64,000 bases of DNA from contig JAUSNO010000017.1 of the NCBI GenBank assembly GCA_030645915.1, forward strand, positions 186,001 through 250,000, written 5' to 3'. The DNA comes from Undibacterium sp. (GTDB lineage Bacteria > Pseudomonadota > Gammaproteobacteria > Burkholderiales > Burkholderiaceae_D). A program made the position numbers and the translations under genes. Position 1 is the first letter of the stretch. Each line of letters opens with the position of its first letter. Of the stretch, positions 9,797-18,660 are shown piece after piece. The notes beneath the pieces were generated by a model, which was given only the letters and a program-made list of their open reading frames with translations, searched no databases and had not been told where the DNA came from.

Positions 9797-10291
9797 ATGA
9801 ATAAGAAAATAGCGATCGTCATGGGTTCACAAAGCGACTGGGAAACCATGCGCGGCGCCAGCGAACTGCTCACCGAATTTGGCGTGAGCTGGAAAGCCGA
9901 GGTGGTGTCCGCGCACCGCACGCCAGAGCGACTGTTTAGCTTTGCCAGCAACGCCAAGGCAGACGGGGTCGCGCTCATCATCGCCGGCGCTGGCGGTGCC
10001 GCGCACTTGCCTGGCATGTTGGCGGCTCTCACTCCTTTGCCGGTACTTGGCGTGCCGGTACAGAGCAAGGCACTCAGCGGCCTTGATAGCTTACTGTCTA
10101 TCGTACAGATGCCCAAAGGCGTTGCCGTAGGCACGTTGGCCATTGGCGCTGCGGGTGCGTTTAACGCTGCATTGCTGGCGGTGCAAATGCTGGCACTCAA
10201 CGATGATGCACTGTCGACCCGACTTGATGTATGGCGCGCCAAACAGACGCAGGCGGTTCTGAACGATAGCCAGATCGGCAGCCAGCCATGA
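9797..10291 (+). CDS. purE: N5-carboxyaminoimidazole ribonucleotide mutase PurE
   Basis: A 164-aa protein of the class I PurE type. It moves the carboxyl group of N5-CAIR to give CAIR in purine synthesis. The start [10 protein letters not shown] holds the phosphate-binding loop, and the SAHRTPER and [11 protein letters not shown] segments form the active site. An AAGGAA Shine-Dalgarno site precedes the ATG. Its last four bases overlap the purK start, the usual coupled purEK arrangement. Confidence 0.95.
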   Translation: MNKKIAIVMGSQSDWETMRGASELLTEFGVSWKAEVVSAHRTPERLFSFASNAKADGVALIIAGAGGAAHLPGMLAALTPLPVLGVPVQSKALSGLDSLLSIVQMPKGVAVGTLAIGAAGAFNAALLAVQMLALNDDALSTRLDVWRAKQTQAVLNDSQIGSQP

Positions 10292-11352
10292 AAGTGGCCA
10301 TACTCGGCAATGGCCAGTTAGGTGACATGATGCGGCAGGCCGGACAAAGGATAGGTATTGAGGTCAACCTGCTCGACATCGACAATGACGAACTTCCCGG
10401 CGACGATGTCATCATCACGGCCGAGCGCGAGCATTGGCCAGACAACGCCTTCACTTCGGCACTACAAGGCCATCCAGGCTGGCTCAACCGGGCGGCGTTT
10501 GCCGCGCTGACCAACCGGCAAAAGCAAAAGGCGGTACTGGACGAACTCGATTTGCCGACAGCGCCCTGGTGCATCCCCGAAGTGGGCATGACACAAGCAG
10601 ACCTGCACCAGCAATTGGGGCCGGACATTTTTTTGAAAAGTGCCAGCGGGGGCTACGACGGGCGCGGCCAGCAAAGATTGCGATTAAGTGAGCCTAAGCG
10701 ATTACCCGACTGGTTCGAAGATGCAGTTGCAGAACAAGCGATTATCTATGACACTGAAGTCTCCATCATCGGTGCGCGCAATGCCCAAGGCAAAGTGGTG
10801 TGCTACCGGCTGACAGAAAACCGTCACGATCATGGTGTGCTCACGATGAGCTTGAGCATCAACGCATCCGACCGTTTCAGCGCCCTGCAAGCGAAAGCAA
10901 AGCAGATGCTGAACCAGGTTATGGAAGCACTCGACTATATTGGTGTTATGACGATCGAATTCTTTGTGGTAGGTGAGCAATTACTCATCAATGAGATCGC
11001 ACCGAGGGTACACAATTCAGGCCATTGGACACAAGCGGGCGCATCCATCAGTCAGTTTGAGTTACACATACGCGCAGTTTGCAGCCTGCCTTTACCGCAA
11101 CCTGAGCAACCTGGCGCCAGCATGATGATTAATTTGCTGGGTACAAAATATGACCAGAAATGGCTGGACCACAGCGCATCACAGCTGCATTGGTATGGCA
11201 AGAACTGGCGGCCAGGCAGAAAAATGGGACATCTTAATTTTTATCATCAGGAGCGACAGCATCTTGCTCGCTGGCTGGCAGATCTTGACCTTCCTGCTTC
11301 CTATGCGCCAGCAAGAGCATGGGCATTAGCCCGACTGCAGATGACCGAATAA
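10288..11352 (+). CDS. purK: N5-carboxyaminoimidazole ribonucleotide synthase PurK
   Basis: A 354-aa ATP-grasp enzyme that joins AIR and bicarbonate using ATP to make N5-CAIR, the substrate of Pur[14 protein letters not shown] at the N-terminus, the [14 protein letters not shown]-grasp loop and the [15 protein letters not shown] active-site segment are present. ATGA overlap with purE indicates translational coupling. The N-terminal domain is a little shorter than in many PurK proteins, but all core motifs are there. Confidence 0.94.
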   Translation: MKVAILGNGQLGDMMRQAGQRIGIEVNLLDIDNDELPGDDVIITAEREHWPDNAFTSALQGHPGWLNRAAFAALTNRQKQKAVLDELDLPTAPWCIPEVGMTQADLHQQLGPDIFLKSASGGYDGRGQQRLRLSEPKRLPDWFEDAVAEQAIIYDTEVSIIGARNAQGKVVCYRLTENRHDHGVLTMSLSINASDRFSALQAKAKQMLNQVMEALDYIGVMTIEFFVVGEQLLINEIAPRVHNSGHWTQAGASISQFELHIRAVCSLPLPQPEQPGASMMINLLGTKYDQKWLDHSASQLHWYGKNWRPGRKMGHLNFYHQERQHLARWLADLDLPASYAPARAWALARLQMTE

Positions 11353-11775
11353 AATAGGATGCACCGGCAAATCATGTTTTTTCGATACCACTGCGAGGAT
11401 TTACCCCCAAGTTAACATCCGCCGGGCGGGCCAAACTCCCACCTCTTGTTAGGGTCATTTCCTTCAGCCGCTAGTTGTAACTACAATTAAATTTAGGTTT
11501 CATTCTTGCGCAATACGGCAATACGCTTGCGTTTATCATTTCCGTGTCGAGCTGAGAGTCTCGTCGATTCATTTACTAAACACCTTTATCAACTTCCAGG
11601 CCCACTCGGCGCAAGAATTAATCGCCTAGACAATCAAACATTTCGGGCTAATAAATAAAAAAAGCGATCCAGCCGCAAGCGCTGATCGATTTTTCCTTGC
11701 TCCAGTCCAAAGCTATGGCTAAACACCGCCCACCGAATCAGATTTCGATCAAAAGACTGATTCAAAAAACTATGT
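11353..11775. other. Intergenic region between purK and a convergent gene
   Basis: This 423-bp region holds no ORF with coding character or recognisable RNA. The only clear structure is a bidirectional hairpin terminator at 11665-11694. Confidence 0.5.
11665..11694. terminator. Bidirectional intrinsic terminator
   Basis: The stem is CGAT(C)CAGC / GCTGATCG with a 7-base loop and one bulged C (11665-11688). It is followed by ATTTTT on the plus strand and, read from the minus strand, by C and a run of seven T. It lies between the purK end and the convergent binding-protein gene and could serve both. Confidence 0.6.
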
Positions 11776-12546
11776 TTACTTAACTCCAGCAGAGTCGAGT
11801 AGCTTGCGATACCCAGCCGAATTACGCTCTGCTCGGATAGCGGCCCAGATGGCCTTTACCCGTTTAGAATCACGCAAATAAGTATTTTTATTGATTGCCA
11901 GATAGAGAGGCAGCACTGCATATGGCAGATCCGAACTCACGAACATCCCTTTAAATTTCGGATCAAGATTCACCAGATTTTCGGACTCAATTCCTTGAAG
12001 GACCGCTACATCGGCCTGCCCGCTGGCAAGTACTGCCAGGCCTTCTGCGGCGGTCTTAACAGAATCATTGATTGCCACGCCTTGTTCTTGCAAGAGAGTG
12101 GCAACTAAATATCCCCTTTGGACAACAACAGCGCGCTGCGGACTGCTGATTTTTTTGCCATCCCACTTCGCCTTTCCGCCCGAGCGGATGTACACGTTGA
12201 ACCTGTCTTCATAGATGGCGGCGGCGGCATCAACACTACCGTCTGCATGCATAGGAAAAACGCTGTAGCGACGACGCTCGACTGAATCAGCTGCACCGAA
12301 AAAACCATCCGCAATACTCATGCGAACCTCTTCCTGACATCGTTTCCAGGGTTTTGAAATATAGATGAATTGTTCACCAAGAAGGTTTTCGACCCGTTTC
12401 AGAAGAACGATATTGAGCCCGCTACCGTCTGGCTGACTCCACGGCCGCTGGGGTATATCTTCAAAACAAAATGTCAATGGTGCCGCCAGCGTTGCGCCGG
12501 ACATCAGTGCCATAAAAAAAACAAGTGTCAACGCAAAAATTTTCAT
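11776..12546 (-). CDS. Periplasmic substrate-binding protein (SBP_bac_3-like)
   Basis: About 256 aa from the ATG at 12546, which begins a clear signal peptide (MKIFALTLVFFMALMSGATLA, cleavage near 21). An upstream in-frame ATG at 12582 would bury the signal. The mature part has the two-lobe amino-acid-binding fold pattern: GLNIVLLKRV near the start, a KKISSPQRAVVVQRGY linker, and ASGQADVAVLQG typical of family 3 solute-binding proteins. No permease or ATPase genes are adjacent, so it may act as an orphan sensor or partner of a distant transporter. The ligand is unknown. Confidence 0.75.
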   Translation of the reverse strand: MKIFALTLVFFMALMSGATLAAPLTFCFEDIPQRPWSQPDGSGLNIVLLKRVENLLGEQFIYISKPWKRCQEEVRMSIADGFFGAADSVERRRYSVFPMHADGSVDAAAAIYEDRFNVYIRSGGKAKWDGKKISSPQRAVVVQRGYLVATLLQEQGVAINDSVKTAAEGLAVLASGQADVAVLQGIESENLVNLDPKFKGMFVSSDLPYAVLPLYLAINKNTYLRDSKRVKAIWAAIRAERNSAGYRKLLDSAGVK

Positions 12547-12932
12547 CGTCGATGAAGGTGTTCGTGATCGTGCATACCTCATTTATGTCATGACATCCAT
12601 TGTTGATTTTTCCCGTATTTCCACTTTAAAAACATGCATGGAGTCGACCAATGATAAGAAAACCTTATTTTCGTTGAATCGTGGCCGCCCAATGTTAATT
12701 TTTGCAAAATCGCTCGCCATCAACATTTGATCGCCTCAGCTGCGCTTTAATCCGCATTAGTTAGTTTCTCCCCCATTGGTCTGAAATCTGCTGAAGTTAC
12801 CGGATCAAGACCGGCGCCATGTTCGTATATACATCAATTTTATCGATGAATTTATTAACAATAATCGACTAGTCCGATCTATTTGTAGCCACTACTATTG
12901 ATTTCACAGTCAACCACAAAGGAGAAATTGTT
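12547..12932. other. Divergent intergenic region
   Basis: This 386-bp AT-rich spacer lies between a minus-strand binding-protein gene and the plus-strand ribosome hibernation factor. It presumably carries both promoters. I see no gene, RNA fold or clear FNR-type box. An AAGGAG site precedes the hibernation factor start. Confidence 0.4.
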
Positions 12933-13328
12933 ATGCGTATCAATATTCAAGCAAGAGGGTTTGAACTCACTGAAGGTTTGCGCCAACATACCGAGCGCCG
13001 CTTACAGTTTGCAATTGATTGGGCAGGCGATGACGTGAAAACGGTAAAGGTACGGTTTTCAGACATTAACGGCCCACGCGGTGGCAACGACAAGCGCTGC
13101 ACCATACAGATCCCGATTGCCGGGCAGAACGATGTGATGATTGAAGATACAGAAGCGGATTTATATGTTGCCATCGACCGTGCGGCCGATCGTGCGGAAC
13201 AAACCCTGTCGCGCAAACTGGAGCGTACGCGTGAGCATAAGCATCAGCGTTTTAACGTCACAGATATTGATGCTACACGCGATGAAGATTCAACTACCTC
13301 GACGCCGACTGCGTCTTGGTCTAATTAA
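12933..13328 (+). CDS. Ribosome hibernation factor (HPF/RaiA family)
   Basis: A 131-aa protein with the sigma-54 modulation/HPF fold over residues 1-100: MRINIQARGFELTEGLRQH opens the first strand and helix, and DLYVAIDRAADRAEQTLSR forms the second helix. The Ser/Thr-rich tail after residue 105 replaces the long C-terminal dimerisation domain, so this is a short HPF or RaiA-like form. Members bind the 30S decoding region and silence ribosomes under stress. AAAGGAG is placed well before the ATG. It is not in the usual rpoN-hpf-ptsN context. Confidence 0.85.
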   Translation: MRINIQARGFELTEGLRQHTERRLQFAIDWAGDDVKTVKVRFSDINGPRGGNDKRCTIQIPIAGQNDVMIEDTEADLYVAIDRAADRAEQTLSRKLERTREHKHQRFNVTDIDATRDEDSTTSTPTASWSN

Positions 13329-13382
13329 TCATGACAAGCGTCAGCGTTTAAGCTGAGCGCTAAACTCATCAAGGGAATTGAT

Positions 13383-13853
13383 ATGCGAAATTATCCATCA
13401 GACAGCAATGAAGCTATGGCACGCATCCTCGCCTTATCGATGCTTGCCGATGGCGGCTTGGATCGGTCAGAATTAGAAGTCATCGTCACCACCAAAATTC
13501 TGACACGTTTGAATATGACTGAGGCGCAATTTGAAGAAGTCGTACATGCATTATGTCAAGATATGTTGCAATGCATGCGCGGCTTCGATTACGGCAAAAT
13601 AGAACTAGATCGCAAGGTCATCAATCAGCTGCTGGCAGAAATCACCCAACCCCGCTTACAGAAATTACTGCTAAGTGTGATGCTCGCTGTCGTCGACGCC
13701 GATGGCCAAATGAGCGATGGTGAGGCGGTGCTGATATCGCAGGCACTCGATTTTTGGAGTGTTGATCTGGTCGAGGTAAGCCACGTGCATGCCTATCGCG
13801 CATTAAGCGAACACAGACCAGACGCCGTCAATGCCTCCCGGCGCAAGCATTGA
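13383..13853 (+). CDS. TerB-like helical protein of unknown function
   Basis: A 156-aa, mostly helical protein. The start, ARILALSMLADGGLDRSELEV (split: ARILALSMLADGG then LDRSELEV), and a second copy of the pattern, LLSVMLAVVDADGQMSDGEA, resemble the acidic metal-binding helices of TerB/DjlA-like domains. The family is associated with tellurite and stress responses, but no ter genes are nearby and the role is unknown. It begins 54 bp after the HPF gene and may share its transcript. Confidence 0.6.
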   Translation: MRNYPSDSNEAMARILALSMLADGGLDRSELEVIVTTKILTRLNMTEAQFEEVVHALCQDMLQCMRGFDYGKIELDRKVINQLLAEITQPRLQKLLLSVMLAVVDADGQMSDGEAVLISQALDFWSVDLVEVSHVHAYRALSEHRPDAVNASRRKH

Positions 13854-13945
13854 CGGACAGCCTGATCCCTTATTTGGCGAAATAAATTGGCGATGCAATT
13901 CATCGCGAATGTTACAGATAGCCCCTATAACTATGAGCACGATCA

Positions 13946-14542
13946 ATGCATCGCAAACTACTGCGTCGTTTCTTACCTGACCGCGAAACCTTGGGGCAGT
14001 ATGCGCTGACTCGACGTTTCGCGCCCTTTCTTTCACGCCATGAACTTTGGGCGATCAAGCGTAACTTAATCGCTGGTGGTCTGGCGGTAGGTTTGTTTTG
14101 CGGAATGATCCCCGGGCCTCTGCAGATGCTTGCGGCGATGTCGTTTGCCGTCCTGTTGCGTGTCAATCTGCCGGTGGCTATCGTTGGCACCTTCTTAAGC
14201 AACCCGTTGACCATCGTACCGCTGTATCTTGTCGCTTATGCCATTGGACAATGGTGCACTGGCGAAGCTGGCGCGAGCACGCTACCCGCATTGCCTGCAA
14301 CGGATTGGGAACAGCCACGGCTAGCACTCAGCGCATGGTCGGACTGGATGCTGGCATTTGGCACTCCTTTAGTGACTGGCATTGTGATTTTGGCCTGTCT
14401 GCTGGCCATCACTGGATATACTTTGGTCCAGGTTGGCTGGCGCTTGAACGTACGACGTGCAGTGCGCCGGCGCCGTACCAATCGACTCAATCCCGACAGG
14501 ACACAAGCACCCACTTCGGTCTGCAGCGACGAGATCGCTTAA
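13946..14542 (+). CDS. DUF2062 family membrane protein
   Basis: A 198-aa integral membrane protein. The DUF2062 signature is visible: a basic N-terminus, AIKRNLIAGGLAVGLFCGMIPGPLQ, and FLSNPLTIVPLYLVAYAIG (read as separate segments around residues 36-60 and 83-101). A further helix lies near 150-172, and the tail is rich in Arg. The function is unknown. It is followed 20 bp later by an NhaR-type regulator. Confidence 0.85.
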   Translation: MHRKLLRRFLPDRETLGQYALTRRFAPFLSRHELWAIKRNLIAGGLAVGLFCGMIPGPLQMLAAMSFAVLLRVNLPVAIVGTFLSNPLTIVPLYLVAYAIGQWCTGEAGASTLPALPATDWEQPRLALSAWSDWMLAFGTPLVTGIVILACLLAITGYTLVQVGWRLNVRRAVRRRRTNRLNPDRTQAPTSVCSDEIA

Positions 14543-14562
14543 AAAGTAAAGGAATTCCGACC

Positions 14563-15477
14563 ATGGCCGCACTCAACTTCAAGCATCTGCGCTATTACTG
14601 GATGGTAGCCAAAACCGGCAGCATTGCGCGCGCAGCGGAGCAAATGCATCTCACGCCGCATGCCATCAGCGGGCAGCTCAACGAATTCGAACAGACCCTG
14701 GGAGTAGAATTATTTCATAAGGTCGGGCGCAATCTGGAGCTAACCGATGCGGGACGACGCATACTGGGCCATGCCGACACCATTTTCACTACGGGCGATG
14801 AGTTGCTAGACACCTTGCGCGATCAGGTTGCCACCAAAAAGCGCGCCTTTCGGGTTGGCGTCTCTGACGCCGTCTCGAAACCCATCACCTACCGCCTGCT
14901 TGCACCTGCATTAAGTTTGCCAGAGCCCTTGCGCCTGATCTGCAGCGAGGGTCGTTTGTCTGTGCTGCTGGCGGAACTGGCACTGCATCGACTGGACATG
15001 ATCATCGCTGACCGACCGATGGCCACCAATCTCAATGTACGTGGCTACAATCACCTGCTAGGCGAATGTGGTTTAACCGTTTTCGGCGCACCGTCTCTGA
15101 TAAAAAAAATCAATAAACCTTTCCCCGCTCTGCTCAACGAAGGCCCCTTTCTGCTGCCTGGTGAGGACGTCGCGATACGGCCTAAATTATTACACTGGCT
15201 AGAAATCAACAAACTACGGCCAAGCATTGTGGGTGAATTTGACGATGGCGCTTTAATAAAGGCATTCGGTAAAGCAGGCGCCGGTTTTTTTGTCGGATCG
15301 AGCGCGATGAAAGCCGAAATTTGCGCCCAATATGAGGTGCGTGCGATTGGTCAAATCGACGCGATTACGGAGCAAATTTATTTAATTACAACTGAAAGGC
15401 GCTTGATCGATCCGGCCATCATCGCCATCAGTGATGCCGCCAAACGCGATATTTTTGGGGCTAGCGATATCAAATGA
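14563..15477 (+). CDS. nhaR: NhaR-type LysR transcriptional activator
   Basis: A 304-aa LysR-family protein. The N-terminal MAALNFKHLRYYWMVAKTG and helix-turn-helix with MHLTPHAISGQL match NhaR, which responds to sodium and activates the nhaA antiporter and some surface genes. The start at 14563 is supported by an AAAGGA site; a longer frame open from 14098 is only the antisense-free shadow of DUF2062. No antiporter gene is adjacent, so its targets here are unknown. Confidence 0.85.
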   Translation: MAALNFKHLRYYWMVAKTGSIARAAEQMHLTPHAISGQLNEFEQTLGVELFHKVGRNLELTDAGRRILGHADTIFTTGDELLDTLRDQVATKKRAFRVGVSDAVSKPITYRLLAPALSLPEPLRLICSEGRLSVLLAELALHRLDMIIADRPMATNLNVRGYNHLLGECGLTVFGAPSLIKKINKPFPALLNEGPFLLPGEDVAIRPKLLHWLEINKLRPSIVGEFDDGALIKAFGKAGAGFFVGSSAMKAEICAQYEVRAIGQIDAITEQIYLITTERRLIDPAIIAISDAAKRDIFGASDIK

Positions 15478-15552
15478 CTGGACTGTGATGACCTACAATT
15501 TTCAGCTGCAACGCGGGCAGGCAAAGACCCAACGTAGATGTCTTGAACCACT

Positions 15553-16200
15553 TCAGGTTTCGGTACTCACCAGATCCCAATCATTCTCCTCTTCATACTG
15601 GCACATCCAGTTGGCAGCCTGATGCCATTCCCTGACCGTCTCTGCGTTCACGCTGGCGGGGCATGGACGGCCAGTAAGTTGGCTGTGGCGTACTTCCCAG
15701 TGCAGGCGGTAAAGTAGGTCTGACCAATCCATGATGACGTCTTTTCTGCGCAGGCGCATGGCGGCGGCCAGTTTATCGGGCGCTTCCATTTCATGAGGGA
15801 AAAGCTTGAGGATGTTTTTAAGATTGGAGGTCGTTGCCTGCACCGCGATTTTTTCCGTCAGGCCGGCACACCATGCCAGAAAATACAGCGACTCCTGCCG
15901 CGCTGAAAACTGCTGGTATTGCTCTTCTGTCGGTGTCACCGCAAATAGAAAATTCTGCTCTTGCTTCGACAAGAAAGAAGTCATTTGGTGCAGATCGAGG
16001 TAACCGCGAAAACGCGTATTGTCGCGCGCTTGTGCGGCACTGCTTACCGCCCATAAAGCCATCAGCCGCTGAAATAATTCGTCGCCGCTGCGCAGCGTGA
16101 CTTCTTCATCCGACTCGATCACATGCAGCTGCACATTGATGCGGATACCACGTTTATGCAGCTGCAACTCGGAGGCTTCTTTGCGTTGTTCTGGGTTCAT
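15553..16200 (-). CDS. DUF4272 domain-containing protein
   Basis: A 215-aa soluble protein. The C-terminal DWSDLLYRLHWEVRH segment (about 158-172), followed by a WHQAANWM helix and an acidic WDLVSTET end, fits the DUF4272 family, which has no known function. No signal peptide or membrane segment is present. It is transcribed divergently from glmU with about 124 bp between starts and converges on nhaR. Confidence 0.75.
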   Translation of the reverse strand: MNPEQRKEASELQLHKRGIRINVQLHVIESDEEVTLRSGDELFQRLMALWAVSSAAQARDNTRFRGYLDLHQMTSFLSKQEQNFLFAVTPTEEQYQQFSARQESLYFLAWCAGLTEKIAVQATTSNLKNILKLFPHEMEAPDKLAAAMRLRRKDVIMDWSDLLYRLHWEVRHSQLTGRPCPASVNAETVREWHQAANWMCQYEEENDWDLVSTET

Positions 16201-16324
16201 GGTGATTGGTGTCGATCATATCGCTGATTCATCTTGGCGGGCATTATGCCATGCAGCTTTGCAATGCTGACGGCAAGCAACGCGCATGTTAAAATTTCGA
16301 CCATATTTAATCGAAAGAATTCTC

Positions 16325-17692
16325 ATGAACGTTGTCATCCTCGCTGCCGGTATGGGCAAACGCATGCAATCGGCTTTGCCCAAAGTCTTGCACCCTCTGG
16401 CGGGCAAACCCTTGTTGTCACATGTAATCGACACCGCGCGCAGTCTGCATGGCGCAGGCAATGCGAATATCTGCGTGATCTATGGCCACGGTGGCGAGCA
16501 AGTGCCGACTACCGTCGCTGCACCGGATCTGCGTTTCGCCCTGCAAGAACCGCAGCTGGGCACCGGCCACGCCGTCGCCCAGGCTAGCCCTGTATTGGAT
16601 GACAGCGTGCCGACGCTGGTGCTGTATGGCGACGTACCCTTGACTTCCAGCGCCAGCCTGCAACGCTTGATCGCCGCCGCCGGCAGCGACAAGCTCGCGA
16701 TACTGACAGCTGTAATGGCCGACCCGACCGGGCTGGGCCGCATGGTGCGCGAAGGCGGAAAAATCGTGCGCATCGTCGAACAAAAAGATGCCAGCGAAGA
16801 GGAAAAAAAGATCACGGAAATCAATACCGGCATCCTGATCGCGCCGACCGCACAACTCAAACATTGGCTCACCACGCTGTCGAATAACAACGCGCAAGGC
16901 GAATACTATCTGACCGATATCGTCGCCCGCGCCGTGCTTGACGGCGTGCCGGTGGTCTCGGCCCAACCCGATGCGATCTGGGAAACCCTGGGCGTGAACA
17001 GCAAGGTACAACTGGCCGAACTGGAACGCGTCTATCAAGGCACTATCGCCAGACGCTTGCTGGAACAAGGTGTCACCCTGCTTGATCCGGCCCGCATCGA
17101 TGTCCGTGGCACGCTTACGTGCGGGCGCGATGTCAGCATCGATGTAGGCTGCGTGTTTGAAGGTATGGTCACGCTGGAAGACGGCGTCAGCATAGGGCCA
17201 AATTGCGTGCTTAAAGATGCACATATCAAGGCGGGCAGCAACATCAAGGCCTTCTGCCACATCGACGAAGCGATCGTTGGCGCCAAATCGCAGATCGGCC
17301 CTTACGCCAGACTGCGCCCCGGTACCGAGTTGGCGGAAGATGTCCACATCGGTAATTTTGTCGAGGTCAAAAACAGCCAGATCGCCGCCCACAGCAAGGC
17401 CAATCATCTGGCCTACATCGGTGACGCCACAGTCGGCAGCCGCGTGAATATCGGCGCCGGCACCATTACCTGCAACTACGACGGTGCCAACAAGTTCCGT
17501 ACCGTCATCGAAGACGACGCCTTCATCGGCAGCGACAGCCAATTGGTGGCGCCGGTGCGCGTAGGCAAAGGCGCAACCCTGGGTGCCGGTACCACGCTGA
17601 CCAAGGATGCGCCAGATGGCAAGTTGACGGTATCACGCGCCAGACAGATCACGATAGATGGATGGATACGCCCAGTGAAAATCAAAAAGTGA
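16325..17692 (+). CDS. glmU: Bifunctional UDP-GlcNAc pyrophosphorylase/GlcN-1-P acetyltransferase GlmU
   Basis: A 455-aa cytoplasmic enzyme. The N-terminal uridyltransferase domain has [20 protein letters not shown] (5-24), and the C-terminal left-handed beta-helix acetyltransferase has the repeated hexapeptides and [14 protein letters not shown]. It makes UDP-GlcNAc for peptidoglycan and lipopolysaccharide. The ATG at 16325 follows a GAAAGAA sequence and removes 13 upstream codons. A palindromic repeat copy begins directly after the stop codon, and an intrinsic terminator follows. Confidence 0.96.
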   Translation: MNVVILAAGMGKRMQSALPKVLHPLAGKPLLSHVIDTARSLHGAGNANICVIYGHGGEQVPTTVAAPDLRFALQEPQLGTGHAVAQASPVLDDSVPTLVLYGDVPLTSSASLQRLIAAAGSDKLAILTAVMADPTGLGRMVREGGKIVRIVEQKDASEEEKKITEINTGILIAPTAQLKHWLTTLSNNNAQGEYYLTDIVARAVLDGVPVVSAQPDAIWETLGVNSKVQLAELERVYQGTIARRLLEQGVTLLDPARIDVRGTLTCGRDVSIDVGCVFEGMVTLEDGVSIGPNCVLKDAHIKAGSNIKAFCHIDEAIVGAKSQIGPYARLRPGTELAEDVHIGNFVEVKNSQIAAHSKANHLAYIGDATVGSRVNIGAGTITCNYDGANKFRTVIEDDAFIGSDSQLVAPVRVGKGATLGAGTTLTKDAPDGKLTVSRARQITIDGWIRPVKIKK

Positions 17693-17771
17693 CCTGCCCG
17701 CTGACGCACTGTTCATGCGGCCTAACAAGGCATCGTGCCCGCAAGCCGCATGGGGATTGCGTGGTGGCAGG
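17693..17771. repeat. Dispersed palindromic element, copy A
   Basis: The left arm CCTGCC...ACGCACTGTTCATGCGGC pairs imperfectly with the right arm GCCGCATGGGGATTGCGT...GGCAGG. It starts one base after the glmU stop and is followed by GTGCCTTTTT. It lies between convergent genes. Four relatives are in this window. Confidence 0.8.
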
Positions 17772-17801
17772 GTGCCTTTTTCAGAAGTAAGCAATAGACG
17801 T

Positions 17802-17830
17802 AAAAAAACCCGCCTGAGCGGGTTTTTTTT
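17802..17830. terminator. Bidirectional intrinsic terminator after glmU
   Basis: A perfect CCCGC-CTGA-GCGGG stem is flanked by seven A on the left and eight T on the right, so it works in both directions. It serves glmU from the left and the convergent PEP-CTERM gene from the right. Confidence 0.92.
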
Positions 17831-17842
17831 GGACGATAAATC

Positions 17843-18460
17843 TTATTTAGCGCTGCGTTTGCGTGCCACTGCCAAACCTGCAAGGCCTAGTGCCAACAAA
17901 ACCAAGGAAGCTGGTTCCGGCACTTGCTGGCCATCGTCGCGGCTGTTGATTCTGGCGGAGAAATACACAGTCTGGAAATCATTGCCGTTATTGCTGACGT
18001 AGTTCCAGATCCAGGTTGGTGAGTTTGCACCGTAACCGCCGCGCAGACCCCATGGGCCAACACCGTTGCTGCCTTCGGCCACCGCTGCGCTAGAGGCATT
18101 ACCAAAACCAGTGGTATTTTGCATCCAGTCGGTCGGATTCGTTAACAAAGTTTGCGTCCCATTGTCGAATGCAAAGGCAGTGTCGCTCAGTGTGAACATG
18201 CCCAGGAAACCGCCAGGGCCACCCTGGTTAGTTGCCACCAGATGGATATATTGCGTGGTGTTCGCTGCCAGCAAAGCGCTCGATGTGTAGGTAGTCGGCC
18301 AGTCGACGCCAGAACCCATCAAAGTACCGAGTGTCGCATCACTGGTAGACACATATAAACGGAAAGTGTTGTCAACGTTGGTCGTTGCGTTCAGGATTGT
18401 CGCATTGGCAGTAGCGATGCTGACAATGGTCAGAAGCAAGGAGGCAAGTAAGTTTTTCAT
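17843..18460 (-). CDS. PEP-CTERM exported protein
   Basis: A 205-aa secreted protein. It has an N-terminal signal peptide (about 1-20), a Thr/Asn/Gly-rich body, and a C-terminal PEP-CTERM sorting tail: VPEPASLVLLALGLAGL followed by a basic ARKR end. Such proteins are processed by exosortase and are often surface or matrix components of biofilm-forming bacteria. No exosortase gene is in this window. The body has no recognised domain. The gene is followed by a bidirectional terminator. Confidence 0.88.
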   Translation of the reverse strand: MKNLLASLLLTIVSIATANATILNATTNVDNTFRLYVSTSDATLGTLMGSGVDWPTTYTSSALLAANTTQYIHLVATNQGGPGGFLGMFTLSDTAFAFDNGTQTLLTNPTDWMQNTTGFGNASSAAVAEGSNGVGPWGLRGGYGANSPTWIWNYVSNNGNDFQTVYFSARINSRDDGQQVPEPASLVLLALGLAGLAVARKRSAK

Positions 18461-18660
18461 GGGATTTGATCTTAAAATGAGATTTGATTCATTACTATAA
18501 GCAATTTTTATACCAAAATAAAATTTCTATAAAAATCATATACTTAAGATATCAACGCGCGTTAACAATAAACCGACTGTAAAAACCTCCGACACTCGCA
18601 TCAGTGCAGATAAGGATATTCATTATCTAATTATTATTGAATGACTTCCCGCCAATGCGC

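Noticed and set aside
16418-17542. 374-codon ORF opposite glmU
   Set aside because: glmU is unmistakable; this is a mirror ORF.
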